This document shows, piece after piece, positions 17,344 through 25,739 of a DNA stretch of 64,000 nt. Positions within the stretch are counted from its first letter, which is position 1. Every line of letters begins with the position of its first letter. This stretch comes from Chitinophaga oryzae (GTDB taxonomy: Bacteria; Bacteroidota; Bacteroidia; Chitinophagales; Chitinophagaceae): NCBI RefSeq assembly GCF_012516375.2, contig NZ_CP051204.2, positions 3,162,001 through 3,226,000 on the forward strand, given 5' to 3'. Below the pieces are notes generated by a model. It ran no database searches and was not told where the DNA came from. It saw only the letters and a program-made list of their open reading frames with translations. Both the position numbers and the translations under genes were made by a program.

Positions 17344-18048
17344 ATGAAAAAGTTATTATTCTCCGCCTTATTATGCTGCTGCATGGCAACCGCTTTCGGA
17401 CATGCCCTCTGGATTGAGACCGTTGTAAATGGTAAGAAAGGCCAGGCACAGGAAGTGAAAGTGTTCCTCGGCGAATACGCCGAAAACGAACGCGACTCCA
17501 CACAAAACTGGTTCAGCAACATGCGGGATTTTAAACTCTATGTTATTGACCCCTCCGGCAAAAAACAACAACTGGAATGCACGCCGAACGGTAACCACTT
17601 TAAAGCAACCTTTACCCCGCAGACCGACGGCGCTTATGTGCTGTACATCGACCATACCGTGCAGGAAGTGTATAGCGGCAGCAAAATCCGTTACTATGCG
17701 CAGGGCATCGTACAGGTCAATAACACCAAAGGCATCGAAAACCTGAAACAGAACGACTTCGTATTGCTGACAGGCAACGGTGCCAAAAAAGTAAACGTGC
17801 CGGAAAAAGTATCCCTGCTGCACAAAACCAAAACCACTCTGCCTAAAGCAGAACTGACAGTACTGTCTCCCGACGGCTGGACCAAAAAAGTGAAAAGCGC
17901 TGACGATGCTTTCACCTATGTACCGGCGTGGAACGGCAGATACCTGCTGGAAGGCACTTTCACCGAAGATGTAAAAGGAGAACATGAAGGAAAACCTTTT
18001 GAGCGTGTATGGCATTGCGTTACCTATTGCAAGGACGTTACTAAATAA
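17344..18048 (+). CDS. DUF4198 family periplasmic protein
   Basis: Secreted protein of 234 residues with a clear signal peptide (1-19, TAFG-HALWIE). The mature N-terminus HALWIE and the beta-rich body (LYVIDPSGKKQQLE, GAYVLYIDHTVQEVY) match DUF4198, whose members are found beside TonB receptors and metal transporters and are thought to bind metals or metal complexes in the periplasm. It begins 25 bases after the receptor and ends 5 bases before the PepSY gene, so it is part of the iron-uptake unit. Three cysteines near the C-terminus (one at WHC, one at YC) are notable but do not form a known motif. Confidence 0.88.
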   Translation: MKKLLFSALLCCCMATAFGHALWIETVVNGKKGQAQEVKVFLGEYAENERDSTQNWFSNMRDFKLYVIDPSGKKQQLECTPNGNHFKATFTPQTDGAYVLYIDHTVQEVYSGSKIRYYAQGIVQVNNTKGIENLKQNDFVLLTGNGAKKVNVPEKVSLLHKTKTTLPKAELTVLSPDGWTKKVKSADDAFTYVPAWNGRYLLEGTFTEDVKGEHEGKPFERVWHCVTYCKDVTK

Positions 18049-18053
18049 GCCAT

Positions 18054-19259
18054 ATGCCCTTCAAAAAGACTATCCTGAAAATACACCGCTGGCTCGGACT
18101 TGCGTCCGGGCTGGTTGTTTTTATACTGGGCATCACCGGCTGTATCTACGCCTTCATCGACGAACTGAAGCCGGTGGTTTACAAACAGCGCATGTACGTG
18201 GAGGCGCCTGTGGGTGCGCGGCGTTTGCCCTTGGACGTGGTCAGGGAGAAAGCCCAGGCAGCCGTCGGGGAGAAGTATAAATTACAACTGGCGGAAGTGC
18301 CGGCAGGGGCAAACAGGAGCGTGTCGTTCCGGACCTTGAAAGTAAATCCGGACGGGCTGTCGTATGCCACCTACATGGAATATTTCTACCGGATATACGT
18401 CGACCCTTACACGGGGAAAGTACTGAAGATAGAAAATACCAAATGGGAATTTTTTAATTTGGTGGTCAACCTCCATATCAACCTCTTACTCGGACCAAAG
18501 ATCGGTGGTACCATCGTGAACTGGTCCGTTATCATTTTTTTGGTGATGCTGATCTCCGGGATCGTTCTCTGGTGGCCGGCCAACAAAGCTGCTGCCAAAC
18601 AGCGCTTCCGTTTTAAATGGAAGGAGTCTACCAAATGGAAACGCAAAAATTACGACCTCCACAACATCCTCGGGTTCTATTCCATGGCCGTATTACTGAT
18701 CATTTCCATCACAGGACTGGTGATCTCTTATCCATGGGTCAGCAACAGCATACAGTGGATCGCCAACGGCGGCAAACCGACCGTATTGCCGGCGCCGGTA
18801 TTTTCAGACACTACTAACGTGAACGCCTATTCGCTGGAGAAAATATTGTCCGACGCGGTAATAAAAGCGCCACAGGGGACCATGTTTTTTGTCAGCATAC
18901 CGAAAGACGGCAAAGCGGCAGTATCTGTATTTGCCCGCAGAGACGGCAAGCCGTTGTACAAAGCTACCCGTATGCAGTACGATCAGCACTCGGCCACTAT
19001 GCTCTCCCGCCGTACCTTTTCGGATATGGGTAACGGTGAACGGATCAACGCCATGAATTACGACATACATGTAGGCGCTGTACTGGGCATACCGGGAAAG
19101 ATCCTGGCCTTCCTGGCCTCTCTCATTGCAGCTTCGCTGCCCGTCACCGGTTTTTATATCTGGTGGGGAAGACGAAATAAAAAGCAGGCGGCGCCGCAGG
19201 TAAACAAAAACAGTCAGCCCAAAAAAGTCCGGCAGCAAAAACCGGTAACCCTGAAGTAA
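18054..19259 (+). CDS. PepSY-associated membrane protein, putative ferric-siderophore reductase
   Basis: Inner-membrane protein of 401 residues with four transmembrane helices (about 13-35, 150-172, 200-222 and 345-367) and large periplasmic segments between helices 1-2 and 3-4 that carry PepSY-like folds. Members of this PepSY_TM family that sit beside TonB siderophore receptors (PiuB-like) are believed to reduce ferric siderophores or pass electrons across the membrane. Conserved histidines next to helices (IHRWLGLASG, VVNLHINLLLGP, DLHNILGFY, NYDIHVGAVLG) could ligate haem. It is 5 bases after the DUF4198 gene. The functional assignment rests on family and context. Confidence 0.85.
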   Translation: MPFKKTILKIHRWLGLASGLVVFILGITGCIYAFIDELKPVVYKQRMYVEAPVGARRLPLDVVREKAQAAVGEKYKLQLAEVPAGANRSVSFRTLKVNPDGLSYATYMEYFYRIYVDPYTGKVLKIENTKWEFFNLVVNLHINLLLGPKIGGTIVNWSVIIFLVMLISGIVLWWPANKAAAKQRFRFKWKESTKWKRKNYDLHNILGFYSMAVLLIISITGLVISYPWVSNSIQWIANGGKPTVLPAPVFSDTTNVNAYSLEKILSDAVIKAPQGTMFFVSIPKDGKAAVSVFARRDGKPLYKATRMQYDQHSATMLSRRTFSDMGNGERINAMNYDIHVGAVLGIPGKILAFLASLIAASLPVTGFYIWWGRRNKKQAAPQVNKNSQPKKVRQQKPVTLK

Positions 19260-19317
19260 CATTAACCATATATCTTCTGCGTCCAAAAAACAGGTCATTG
19301 TAAAGTGTTATCAGCGA

Positions 19318-19977
19318 ATGAACAGTACAGTCACGACCCGTATTATACTGGCGGATGCGCAACCTGTTTACAGGGAAGGAATCAGAAGTTTGTTAGCAGA
19401 TCATCAAAATAATTACCAGATAGAAGAAGCAGGCAACAGTGAAGAGCTGCGGCCTGCTTTGCTCTCCTTTCAGCCGGACATCCTGATACTGGACTATGAT
19501 CCGGCTTATTTTGATGCCGACGAACTCCTCCAAACTTTGTCTGTTATACAGGAATGCAAGGTGATACTCATTTCCAGCCAGAAAAAAAAAGTGGATATCT
19601 TCCGGCTGCTGGACGGTAACGTATACTGCGTGCTGACCAAAGAGTGCAGGAAGAAAGATATCCATCAGGCTGTCTGTTGCGCCATCCGGGGAGAGAAGTT
19701 TTTCTGCACTTTCGCCCTCGATTTATTACTGGCCGACAGAAAAAAGACCACTACCGCAACCTGTTGCCCTCCGGAAGGCTTATCCGCCCGGGAAACAGAA
19801 GTCATCCGTCAGATAGTAACCGGAAAGTCCAACAAAGAGATCGCCGGCGCCATGCATTTAAGCCAGCACACGATTCACACGCACCGCAGGAATATTATGC
19901 GGAAACTGCAGCTGCACTCTGCTGTTGAATTGTGTAATTACGCACTGGAAACCGGCATTGTTAAACCGGAAAGCTAA
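19318..19977 (+). CDS. LuxR-type response regulator (NarL/FixJ family)
   Basis: A 219-residue DNA-binding response regulator. The receiver domain spans about 8-125, with the phosphoryl-acceptor region LILDYD (Asp at about 60) and a Lys near 106 (LTKE). The C-terminal LuxR helix-turn-helix is at about 150-210 (LSARETEVIRQIVTGKSNKEIAGAMHLSQHTIHTHRRNI). The acidic pocket before the first helix reads LADAQP, so only one of the usual two acidic residues is certain. No histidine kinase adjoins it. Its place between the uptake genes and the biosynthetic operon suggests that it controls one or both, though this is inference. Confidence 0.88.
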   Translation: MNSTVTTRIILADAQPVYREGIRSLLADHQNNYQIEEAGNSEELRPALLSFQPDILILDYDPAYFDADELLQTLSVIQECKVILISSQKKKVDIFRLLDGNVYCVLTKECRKKDIHQAVCCAIRGEKFFCTFALDLLLADRKKTTTATCCPPEGLSARETEVIRQIVTGKSNKEIAGAMHLSQHTIHTHRRNIMRKLQLHSAVELCNYALETGIVKPES

Positions 19978-19999
19978 GCAAGGCATTTACCTGCCAGAC

Positions 20000-20041
20000 A
20001 GCGGGGCAGCCGTACCATACGGTTGCCCCGCTCTTTTTTTG
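20000..20041 (+). terminator. Strong terminator between the uptake genes and the siderophore operon
   Basis: A 14-bp stem with a single mismatch (AGCGGGGCAGCCGT with ACGGTTGCCCCGCT) and a short loop is followed by CTTTTTTTT. It lies about 25 bases after the LuxR stop, so the biosynthetic operon starts from its own promoter. Confidence 0.93.
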
Positions 20042-20067
20042 TCTCCCTGCAACCTCTCCGCATTTTA

Positions 20068-20117
20068 TACCACGATCATGGTAATTTGATTACCACCGCC
20101 ATACCCTTTTTTTACCA
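20068..20117. promoter_or_regulatory. Operator candidate of the siderophore operon: repeated TACCA/TGGTA half-sites
   Basis: TGGTAAT (20079-20085) and ATTACCA (20089-20095) form a perfect 7-bp inverted repeat with a 3-bp spacer. Further half-sites TACCA (20068-20072) and TTACCA (20112-20117) flank it. A partial minus-7 element TACTTTTA lies at 20152-20159, and the first gene starts at 20190. The site is a good candidate for an iron-responsive repressor, but the regulator is not identified. Confidence 0.45.
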
Positions 20118-20189
20118 TCGCCGGGCGATTGTCGTCCCGCGTCAACACCCGTACTTTTAATCTTCTGCTATCAATAAAATGAAAATTCT

Positions 20190-21494
20190 ATGGACAAAAA
20201 GATCTATGATTTTGCGGCTGTTGGCGTTGGCCCTTTTAACCTCGGACTGGCGTGCCTCACGCATACCATTCCCGACCTGGACGGTATTTTCCTCGACAAA
20301 AGATCCGGATTCAACTGGCACCCAGGCATGTTAATGCAGGACACCACCCTGCAGGTGCCTTTCCTTGCTGATCACGTTACTCTCGCTGATCCTACCAATC
20401 CCTTCAGCTTTCTGAACTACCTCAAAGAACAGGGACGCATATACGCTTTTTACATCCGTGAAAATTTTAAAATGCTCCGCAATGAATACAACCAGTATTG
20501 CCAGTGGGCTATCAGCAAGCTGCCGGAAGTGCGTTTTAATACCGCGGTGAAAAAGATCGAATTTGATGAAGCGGCGCAGCTGTACCTGCTGCAATGCGAC
20601 CAGCAGCTGTTCCGGGCGCGTAAACTGGTGTTGGGCACCGGTACCGTGCCCTATGTGCCGGCCAACTGCCGCCAGTGGATGGATAAAGCCACCCATTCCG
20701 CCCACTACCTGCAACATAAGCACGCCCTGCAATCGCAGCGCTCCATCACCATCGTAGGCAGCGGACAAAGCGCGGCGGAGATTTATTACGACCTGCTGCA
20801 GGATATCGATACCTACGGTTACGCGCTGCACTGGATCACCCGTTCCCCCCGGTTTTACCCGCTGGAGTACAGTAAACTCACGCTGGAGATGACCTCACCG
20901 GAATACGTAGATTATTTCTATGACCTGCCGCAGTCCAAAAGGGATGATCTGCTGCATCGCCAGAAGCACCTTTACAAGGGCATCAACAACGATCTGATCG
21001 CCGCTGTCTTCGATACGATCTACGCTAAGAAACTGGTGGCCGATATTGATATTTCCCTGCGTACCAATGCCGACCTGCGGGAAGTCACCCATGACGATGC
21101 CGGCGGGTTCCGCCTCACCTTCTTCCAGGAAGAACAGGAGAAATACTATGCTCATCAGACGGCCGGACTGGTGCTGGCCACAGGTTATACGCACCGCATC
21201 CCCGATTTTATGGATCCGCTGCTGCACAAAGTACAGCTGGACGAGAAAGGCCGTTTCGCAGTGAACCGTAACTACACCATCGACAACGCAGGTTCCATCT
21301 TCGTACAGAATGCAGAGCTGCATACCCACGGCTTCGTGACGCCCGACCTGGGCATGGGCTGTTACCGCAACGCCTGGATCATCCGGGAGATGCTGGGGCG
21401 GGAGGTGTATCCCATTGAACAGCGGATCGCTTTCCAGCAGTTCGCCGTAAGCGCCGACGAAGAAATTGTTCCTGCACAACCTCACCTGATATAA
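20190..21494 (+). CDS. Flavin-dependent diamine/lysine N-monooxygenase (siderophore hydroxylase, IucD/DesB-like)
   Basis: A 434-residue N-hydroxylating monooxygenase. The FAD site is seen as VGVGPFNLGLA (residues 11-21), the NADPH site as IVGSGQSAAEIYYDLL (about 188-203), and the C-terminal ATGYTHRIP motif at about 330. The enzyme uses NADPH and O2 to convert a primary amine to a hydroxylamine, the first step of hydroxamate siderophore assembly. With a PLP decarboxylase at the end of the operon, the substrate is most likely a diamine such as cadaverine (DesB-like) rather than lysine or ornithine, but sequence alone does not settle this. It is the first gene of an eight-gene operon; the MFS gene follows after 1 base. 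Confidence 0.92.
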   Translation: MDKKIYDFAAVGVGPFNLGLACLTHTIPDLDGIFLDKRSGFNWHPGMLMQDTTLQVPFLADHVTLADPTNPFSFLNYLKEQGRIYAFYIRENFKMLRNEYNQYCQWAISKLPEVRFNTAVKKIEFDEAAQLYLLQCDQQLFRARKLVLGTGTVPYVPANCRQWMDKATHSAHYLQHKHALQSQRSITIVGSGQSAAEIYYDLLQDIDTYGYALHWITRSPRFYPLEYSKLTLEMTSPEYVDYFYDLPQSKRDDLLHRQKHLYKGINNDLIAAVFDTIYAKKLVADIDISLRTNADLREVTHDDAGGFRLTFFQEEQEKYYAHQTAGLVLATGYTHRIPDFMDPLLHKVQLDEKGRFAVNRNYTIDNAGSIFVQNAELHTHGFVTPDLGMGCYRNAWIIREMLGREVYPIEQRIAFQQFAVSADEEIVPAQPHLI

Positions 21495-21495
21495 T

Positions 21496-22674
21496 ATGCC
21501 GCTGCGGTTTTACCTCATACTCATGACGCTGGTGGCGGTGGTGAGCGATTACATGATGCATCCGTTTTACCCGTTGTTTTTTGCTTCCCGGTTCGGGATA
21601 GAAGACCCGCGGATCACCGGGACCTATTTCAGTGCGGTATGCGCCACGGTGATGGTAGCCTTCCCGGTATGGGCGCTGGTATCCAGGCGGGTCTCCGAGC
21701 TGCGGATACTGGTGTACACGCAGGTGATCGCCGGCATACTGGCGGCTTCCTGCGCTTTTATCACCCATTACGGGCTGTTTTGGGTGGTATCGCTGGCCAT
21801 CATCATTTTTAAAGGCAGTTACCTGCTGGTGTACCCTTTCATTCTCCGTATCACGGATACGGACAAACATATAGGCATCATCAGTGTCCTGTCTGTGATC
21901 ATTCACCTCGGCAGTGTGCTGGGAGCGGTATTTGGCGGGATGGTCATCGACTGGATGCAGCCGCAGTACATCTACCTCGGCATGGCCGCCGGAGATTTCT
22001 TCCAGGCAGGACTGAGTGGCTGGCTGCTGTTGTCCCGCCGCTACATACCGGGACCGGCGCTAACGGAGCCGGCTGCACGCAGCTGGGCCGACCTGCTGCC
22101 TTCGGGCACCGTACTGCGATTGAGTGTGATCACCCTGTTCTTTTACTATGGTGATTTTATCATCCGTCCGTTTTTTGTACGCTATTGGGAGAGCGTATCG
22201 GGTATGCAGCTGCGGATCGTCTCCGGCGCTGTGTATGCCATCCCTGCGGCGGTGGCGGTGTTTGCCCTCTGGATGAACCGGCGGCGCAAAACGCCGGAGT
22301 CGCCCTGGCATGCCATACTGCCCGCTTTATTGCTGGCGCTGGCCGGCCTGCTGCTGCAGTCATGGCCGGCTACGGGCGCCATCATCGCAGGACGCTGCCT
22401 TTATGGCTGGGCGTTTTTCCAGTCGGCCGTCCGCTTCGACGCCCTGCTGTTCCATGTCAGCGACCCCGCCTCTTATGCGGTGGAATACAGCAAGATCCAT
22501 TTCTTTCAAAACCTGGGCGTACTAACGGCCTCTTTTTCGGCCGGTATACTGGTAGAACACTATCCGCTGAACGTGCCTTTCATCGTAGCCTTTGGAGGGT
22601 ATCTGCTCGTAGCGGCCCTGTATTACCAGCTGGCACGTCCGCATGTTCACCCCGTTAATCCATCCGGATCATGA
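21496..22674 (+). CDS. MFS transporter, probable siderophore exporter
   Basis: Inner-membrane protein of 392 residues with about twelve predicted helices, a short MFS-type loop (WALVSRRVSELR) between helices 2 and 3, and a polar central loop at about residues 180-200. Position inside the operon, one base after the N-hydroxylase and overlapping the acyltransferase gene by four bases (ATGA), supports export of the finished siderophore, the usual role of MFS proteins in NIS clusters. Uptake of the ferric form is instead expected through the TonB receptor at 14910. The substrate is inferred from context only. Confidence 0.88.
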   Translation: MPLRFYLILMTLVAVVSDYMMHPFYPLFFASRFGIEDPRITGTYFSAVCATVMVAFPVWALVSRRVSELRILVYTQVIAGILAASCAFITHYGLFWVVSLAIIIFKGSYLLVYPFILRITDTDKHIGIISVLSVIIHLGSVLGAVFGGMVIDWMQPQYIYLGMAAGDFFQAGLSGWLLLSRRYIPGPALTEPAARSWADLLPSGTVLRLSVITLFFYYGDFIIRPFFVRYWESVSGMQLRIVSGAVYAIPAAVAVFALWMNRRRKTPESPWHAILPALLLALAGLLLQSWPATGAIIAGRCLYGWAFFQSAVRFDALLFHVSDPASYAVEYSKIHFFQNLGVLTASFSAGILVEHYPLNVPFIVAFGGYLLVAALYYQLARPHVHPVNPSGS

Positions 22675-23246
22675 AGACACTCAATATGATACCCGCTTAC
22701 ACAGTGCCAGACCATCCGCTGGGGATGGTAGAACTATGGCCTATGGACCTGCGCCAGGACACGCCGGAGATCTATCGCTGGGTGACCCGGCCATACGCCC
22801 GCTACTGGGGCATGACCGCCAAAACCTACGACGAGGTGCTGGCAGAATATACCGCCATCCATCATAACCCGCACGCCGCCGCGCTGATCGGAAAAATCAA
22901 CGGGAAGACGGCTTTCCTCTGCGAATGTTATGACCCGGCGCATGACCTCATCGGCCGCTTTTATGACCCGGCGCCGGGAGATGTGGGCATGCACATCCTG
23001 ATAGGGCCGGCGGAAAAACCCATTCATGGCTTTACCTGGCAGGTATTCTCCGTCGTGATGGATTTTCTTTTCGACAACCCGTCACACAACAGGGTAGTGG
23101 TAGAGCCGGATGCCCGCAATGAAAAGATCCACCGGCTCAACAAAAAGGCTGGCTTTACCTACGTAAAGGACGTACAGCTGCCGCATAAAACCGCTGCGCT
23201 GGCCTTCTGTACCAGGCAGCAATATTTTCAATCCAAAGAAAAATAA
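22671..23246 (+). CDS. GNAT-type acyltransferase of hydroxamate siderophore biosynthesis (IucB/DesC-like)
   Basis: A 191-residue GNAT-fold protein of the siderophore acyltransferase branch (Acetyltransf_8). Recognisable parts are the N-terminal W-MDLRQDTPEIYRWV, the central GDVGMHILIGP and the acyl-CoA-site strand VVVEPDARNEKIHRLNKKAGF near the C-terminus. It should acylate the N-hydroxydiamine with acetyl-, succinyl- or another acyl-CoA to make the hydroxamate. If the product is oligomerised by the synthetase next door, succinyl-CoA is the expected donor. It overlaps the MFS stop codon by four bases and is followed seven bases later by the synthetase. Confidence 0.9.
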   Translation: MKTLNMIPAYTVPDHPLGMVELWPMDLRQDTPEIYRWVTRPYARYWGMTAKTYDEVLAEYTAIHHNPHAAALIGKINGKTAFLCECYDPAHDLIGRFYDPAPGDVGMHILIGPAEKPIHGFTWQVFSVVMDFLFDNPSHNRVVVEPDARNEKIHRLNKKAGFTYVKDVQLPHKTAALAFCTRQQYFQSKEK

Positions 23247-23253
23247 TTGACGT

Positions 23254-25110
23254 ATGTATATCAACGAAACGAGCATGAATGCCCCCGAAGCGGTTGTAAC
23301 CCACCTGCAACCCCATATCTGGGCAAAAGCCAACAGGCTGCACGTAGCCAAGATCATCAGTGAGTTTACCCACGAGCTGCTGCTGCAGCCCGAATGGATC
23401 AGCGACGACGGCGACTGGTCACAGTACCGGCTACACGCTCCCGATGCCGAACAGGTCACCTACTTTTTCTTCGCCCGCCTGCTCAGCCTCAACCACTGGT
23501 CCATCGATGCAGACAGTATCCGCAAAGTGAGCAACAGCCAGGAGCTGCCGCTGGACAGTATCCTGTTCATCACCGAGTTCCGCAGCCAGTTAAATATCAG
23601 CACGGAGAACCTGCCTGCCTACCTCGAAGAGATCACCAGCACGCTTAACGGCAGCGCCTATATGATGAGCCGCCCGCAGCTGCCCATGGAACAGCTGGTT
23701 CGGTCCGGCTATCAGACCTTCGAACATGCCATGACTTCCGGGCACCCCTGTTTTGTGGCCAATAATGGCCGCATCGGTTTCGATGCCCATGACTACCGGC
23801 AGTATGCACCCGAGGCTGACCAGCCCATCCGCCTGATCTGGCTGGCCGGCCACAAGAGCCGCACCGCCTACAGCGCGGTGGACGAACTGCCCTATCCCCA
23901 ACTCATCGCCGATGAGCTGGGACAGGAGGTATTGTCTCTCTTTAATAAAAAGCTGACGGACAGCGGGCTTTCGCCGGACGACTACTTCTTCATTCCCGTG
24001 CATCCATGGCAGTGGTTCAATAAACTGGCCATTATCTGCGCACCGGACCTGGCCAACCAGCACCTGGTCTGCCTGGGTTACAGCCCTGATTTATTTAACG
24101 CGCAACAGTCTATCCGCACGTTTTACAATCTCAGTCATCCTGAAAAACACTATACCAAAACAGCCCTGTCTATTCTGAATATGGGCTTCGTGCGCGGGCT
24201 TACACCGTACTATATGGACAGTACGCCGCCCATTACGGCATGGATACGGAAATATGTAGGGGAAGACCCCTATCTGAAACAGAACGGCTTCACCCTGTTG
24301 TGCGAAGTGGCCACGGTAGGTTATCGCAATTTCTATTACGAGCCTTTCGGAAAACAGGTGCCCTATAATAAAATGCTGGCGGGCCTCTGGCGGGAGAGCC
24401 CTGCTAAAGTGCTGCAGCCTGGCCAGCAACTGATGACGATGGCGGCCCTGCTGCATATCGATTTCCAGGGCAACGCGCTGCTGCCCGCGCTGATAGCCGC
24501 GTCAGGCCTTTCTACCCATGACTGGCTGGCCAGTTATCTGCGTGCTTACCTTACGCCGTTGCTGCACTGTTTCTACGAACATGATCTCGTGTTTATGCCG
24601 CATGGGGAAAATCTCATCCTTGTGCTGGAAAACCATGTGCCGGTAAAAGCCATTATGAAAGACATCACCGAAGAAATCGGCGTGTTCAGGATGAACACAG
24701 ACATCGCGGAGAAAGGAAGGCGTATATGCGTCACCGTTCCCGAGGAGCTGCGGATACTGAGCATCCTCACCGACGTGTTCGACTGCTTTTTCCGTTTCCT
24801 GTCCAATATCCTTGTCACCAAATGCGACTACCGTGAAGAGGATTTCTGGCGGCAGGTGGCTGACTGCGTGTATGCATACCAGGAGGACCAGCCACAGCAT
24901 GCGGCTAAATTTGAACAGTACGATATGTTTGCGCCCGAATTTATATTGTCGTGCCTGAACCGCCTGCAGCTGCGCAATAACCGCCAGATGGTGGACCTCG
25001 CCGATCCGGCGGGCAGCCTGCAGCTGGCCGGTATGTTGCAGAACCCGATCGCGCCGTTCAAACGCACTGTCTCCGTTCCCGCGGAGATGGCCAATACCGT
25101 CAGCCAATGA
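23254..25110 (+). CDS. NRPS-independent siderophore synthetase (IucA/IucC family, DesD-like)
   Basis: A 618-residue ATP-dependent synthetase that condenses carboxylate and amine or hydroxylamine units. The IucA/IucC domain spans about 140-390 (GHPCFVANNGRIGF, IPVHPWQW, LLCEVATVGYRNFYYEPFG) and the FhuF-like C-terminal domain about 410-590 (HGENLILVLENHVPVKAIMKDI). Length and motifs fit type C enzymes such as DesD and BibC, which oligomerise and cyclise N-hydroxy-N-succinyl-diamines. It ends in an ATGA overlap with the nitroreductase. An ATG eight codons in (23275) is an alternative start. The class is firm; the exact product is not. Confidence 0.94.
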   Translation: MYINETSMNAPEAVVTHLQPHIWAKANRLHVAKIISEFTHELLLQPEWISDDGDWSQYRLHAPDAEQVTYFFFARLLSLNHWSIDADSIRKVSNSQELPLDSILFITEFRSQLNISTENLPAYLEEITSTLNGSAYMMSRPQLPMEQLVRSGYQTFEHAMTSGHPCFVANNGRIGFDAHDYRQYAPEADQPIRLIWLAGHKSRTAYSAVDELPYPQLIADELGQEVLSLFNKKLTDSGLSPDDYFFIPVHPWQWFNKLAIICAPDLANQHLVCLGYSPDLFNAQQSIRTFYNLSHPEKHYTKTALSILNMGFVRGLTPYYMDSTPPITAWIRKYVGEDPYLKQNGFTLLCEVATVGYRNFYYEPFGKQVPYNKMLAGLWRESPAKVLQPGQQLMTMAALLHIDFQGNALLPALIAASGLSTHDWLASYLRAYLTPLLHCFYEHDLVFMPHGENLILVLENHVPVKAIMKDITEEIGVFRMNTDIAEKGRRICVTVPEELRILSILTDVFDCFFRFLSNILVTKCDYREEDFWRQVADCVYAYQEDQPQHAAKFEQYDMFAPEFILSCLNRLQLRNNRQMVDLADPAGSLQLAGMLQNPIAPFKRTVSVPAEMANTVSQ

Positions 25111-25712
25111 TTGCCTGGGAAGAGAAAAGGGATGTCCGTCAGCAGGTGCTGACGGACATCATCCGCCGGAGGCGAAGCATTTTTGCAGATGATTATCTTG
25201 ATATACCGGTGCCGGAAGATGTTATCCGGGAGATACTGACCAACGCCACCTGGGCGCCGACTTACAAGATGACACAGCCGTGGCGCTTCATCGTGTTGCA
25301 GGACAGTCAGCGTGCGCCCTTCGGGGAATACCTGGCGGAGTACTACCGGCAACGGCTGCCCGCAGAAGAATGGCCGCATACCCGGCATGAACGCGCACGG
25401 TTGTATCCGGAGAAGGCGCCGTGCATCATCGTCATTGTCCTGCGCCGTAACCTGAAAATAGATATTAAGGAATGGGAGGAAATGGCGGCCGTGTGCTGCG
25501 CGGTGCAGAACATGGCGCTGACCTGCGAGGCGTATGATATCGGCGCCTACTGGGATAGCTGCGATGCCTGCATCGAATACGCCCGGCAACACTGGCTGGA
25601 AGAAAACGAACAATGCCTCGGATTCTTTTATATGGGTTATTACGACCGGCAGAAACACCACAGCGCCAAGAGGCGCACCGGCATTGACAAAAAAACGACC
25701 TGGCTCTATTGA
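25107..25712 (+). CDS. Nitroreductase-family flavoprotein
   Basis: A 201-residue FMN-dependent nitroreductase-fold protein. The N-terminal RRRSIF (FMN phosphate-binding Arg/Ser region), WAPTYKMTQPWRFIVL and the C-terminal LGFFYMGYYD are typical. It overlaps the synthetase stop codon by four bases, so it belongs to the siderophore operon. Such enzymes are not part of the minimal NIS pathway. A role in reducing the ferric complex, a hydroxamate/nitroso intermediate or an unsaturated bond is conceivable. Several cysteines (VCCAVQ, DSCDAC) are present but are not a known motif. Confidence 0.88.
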   Translation: MIAWEEKRDVRQQVLTDIIRRRRSIFADDYLDIPVPEDVIREILTNATWAPTYKMTQPWRFIVLQDSQRAPFGEYLAEYYRQRLPAEEWPHTRHERARLYPEKAPCIIVIVLRRNLKIDIKEWEEMAAVCCAVQNMALTCEAYDIGAYWDSCDACIEYARQHWLEENEQCLGFFYMGYYDRQKHHSAKRRTGIDKKTTWLY

Positions 25713-25739
25713 TTTTTTGACCCGCTTAATGGCTATTCT

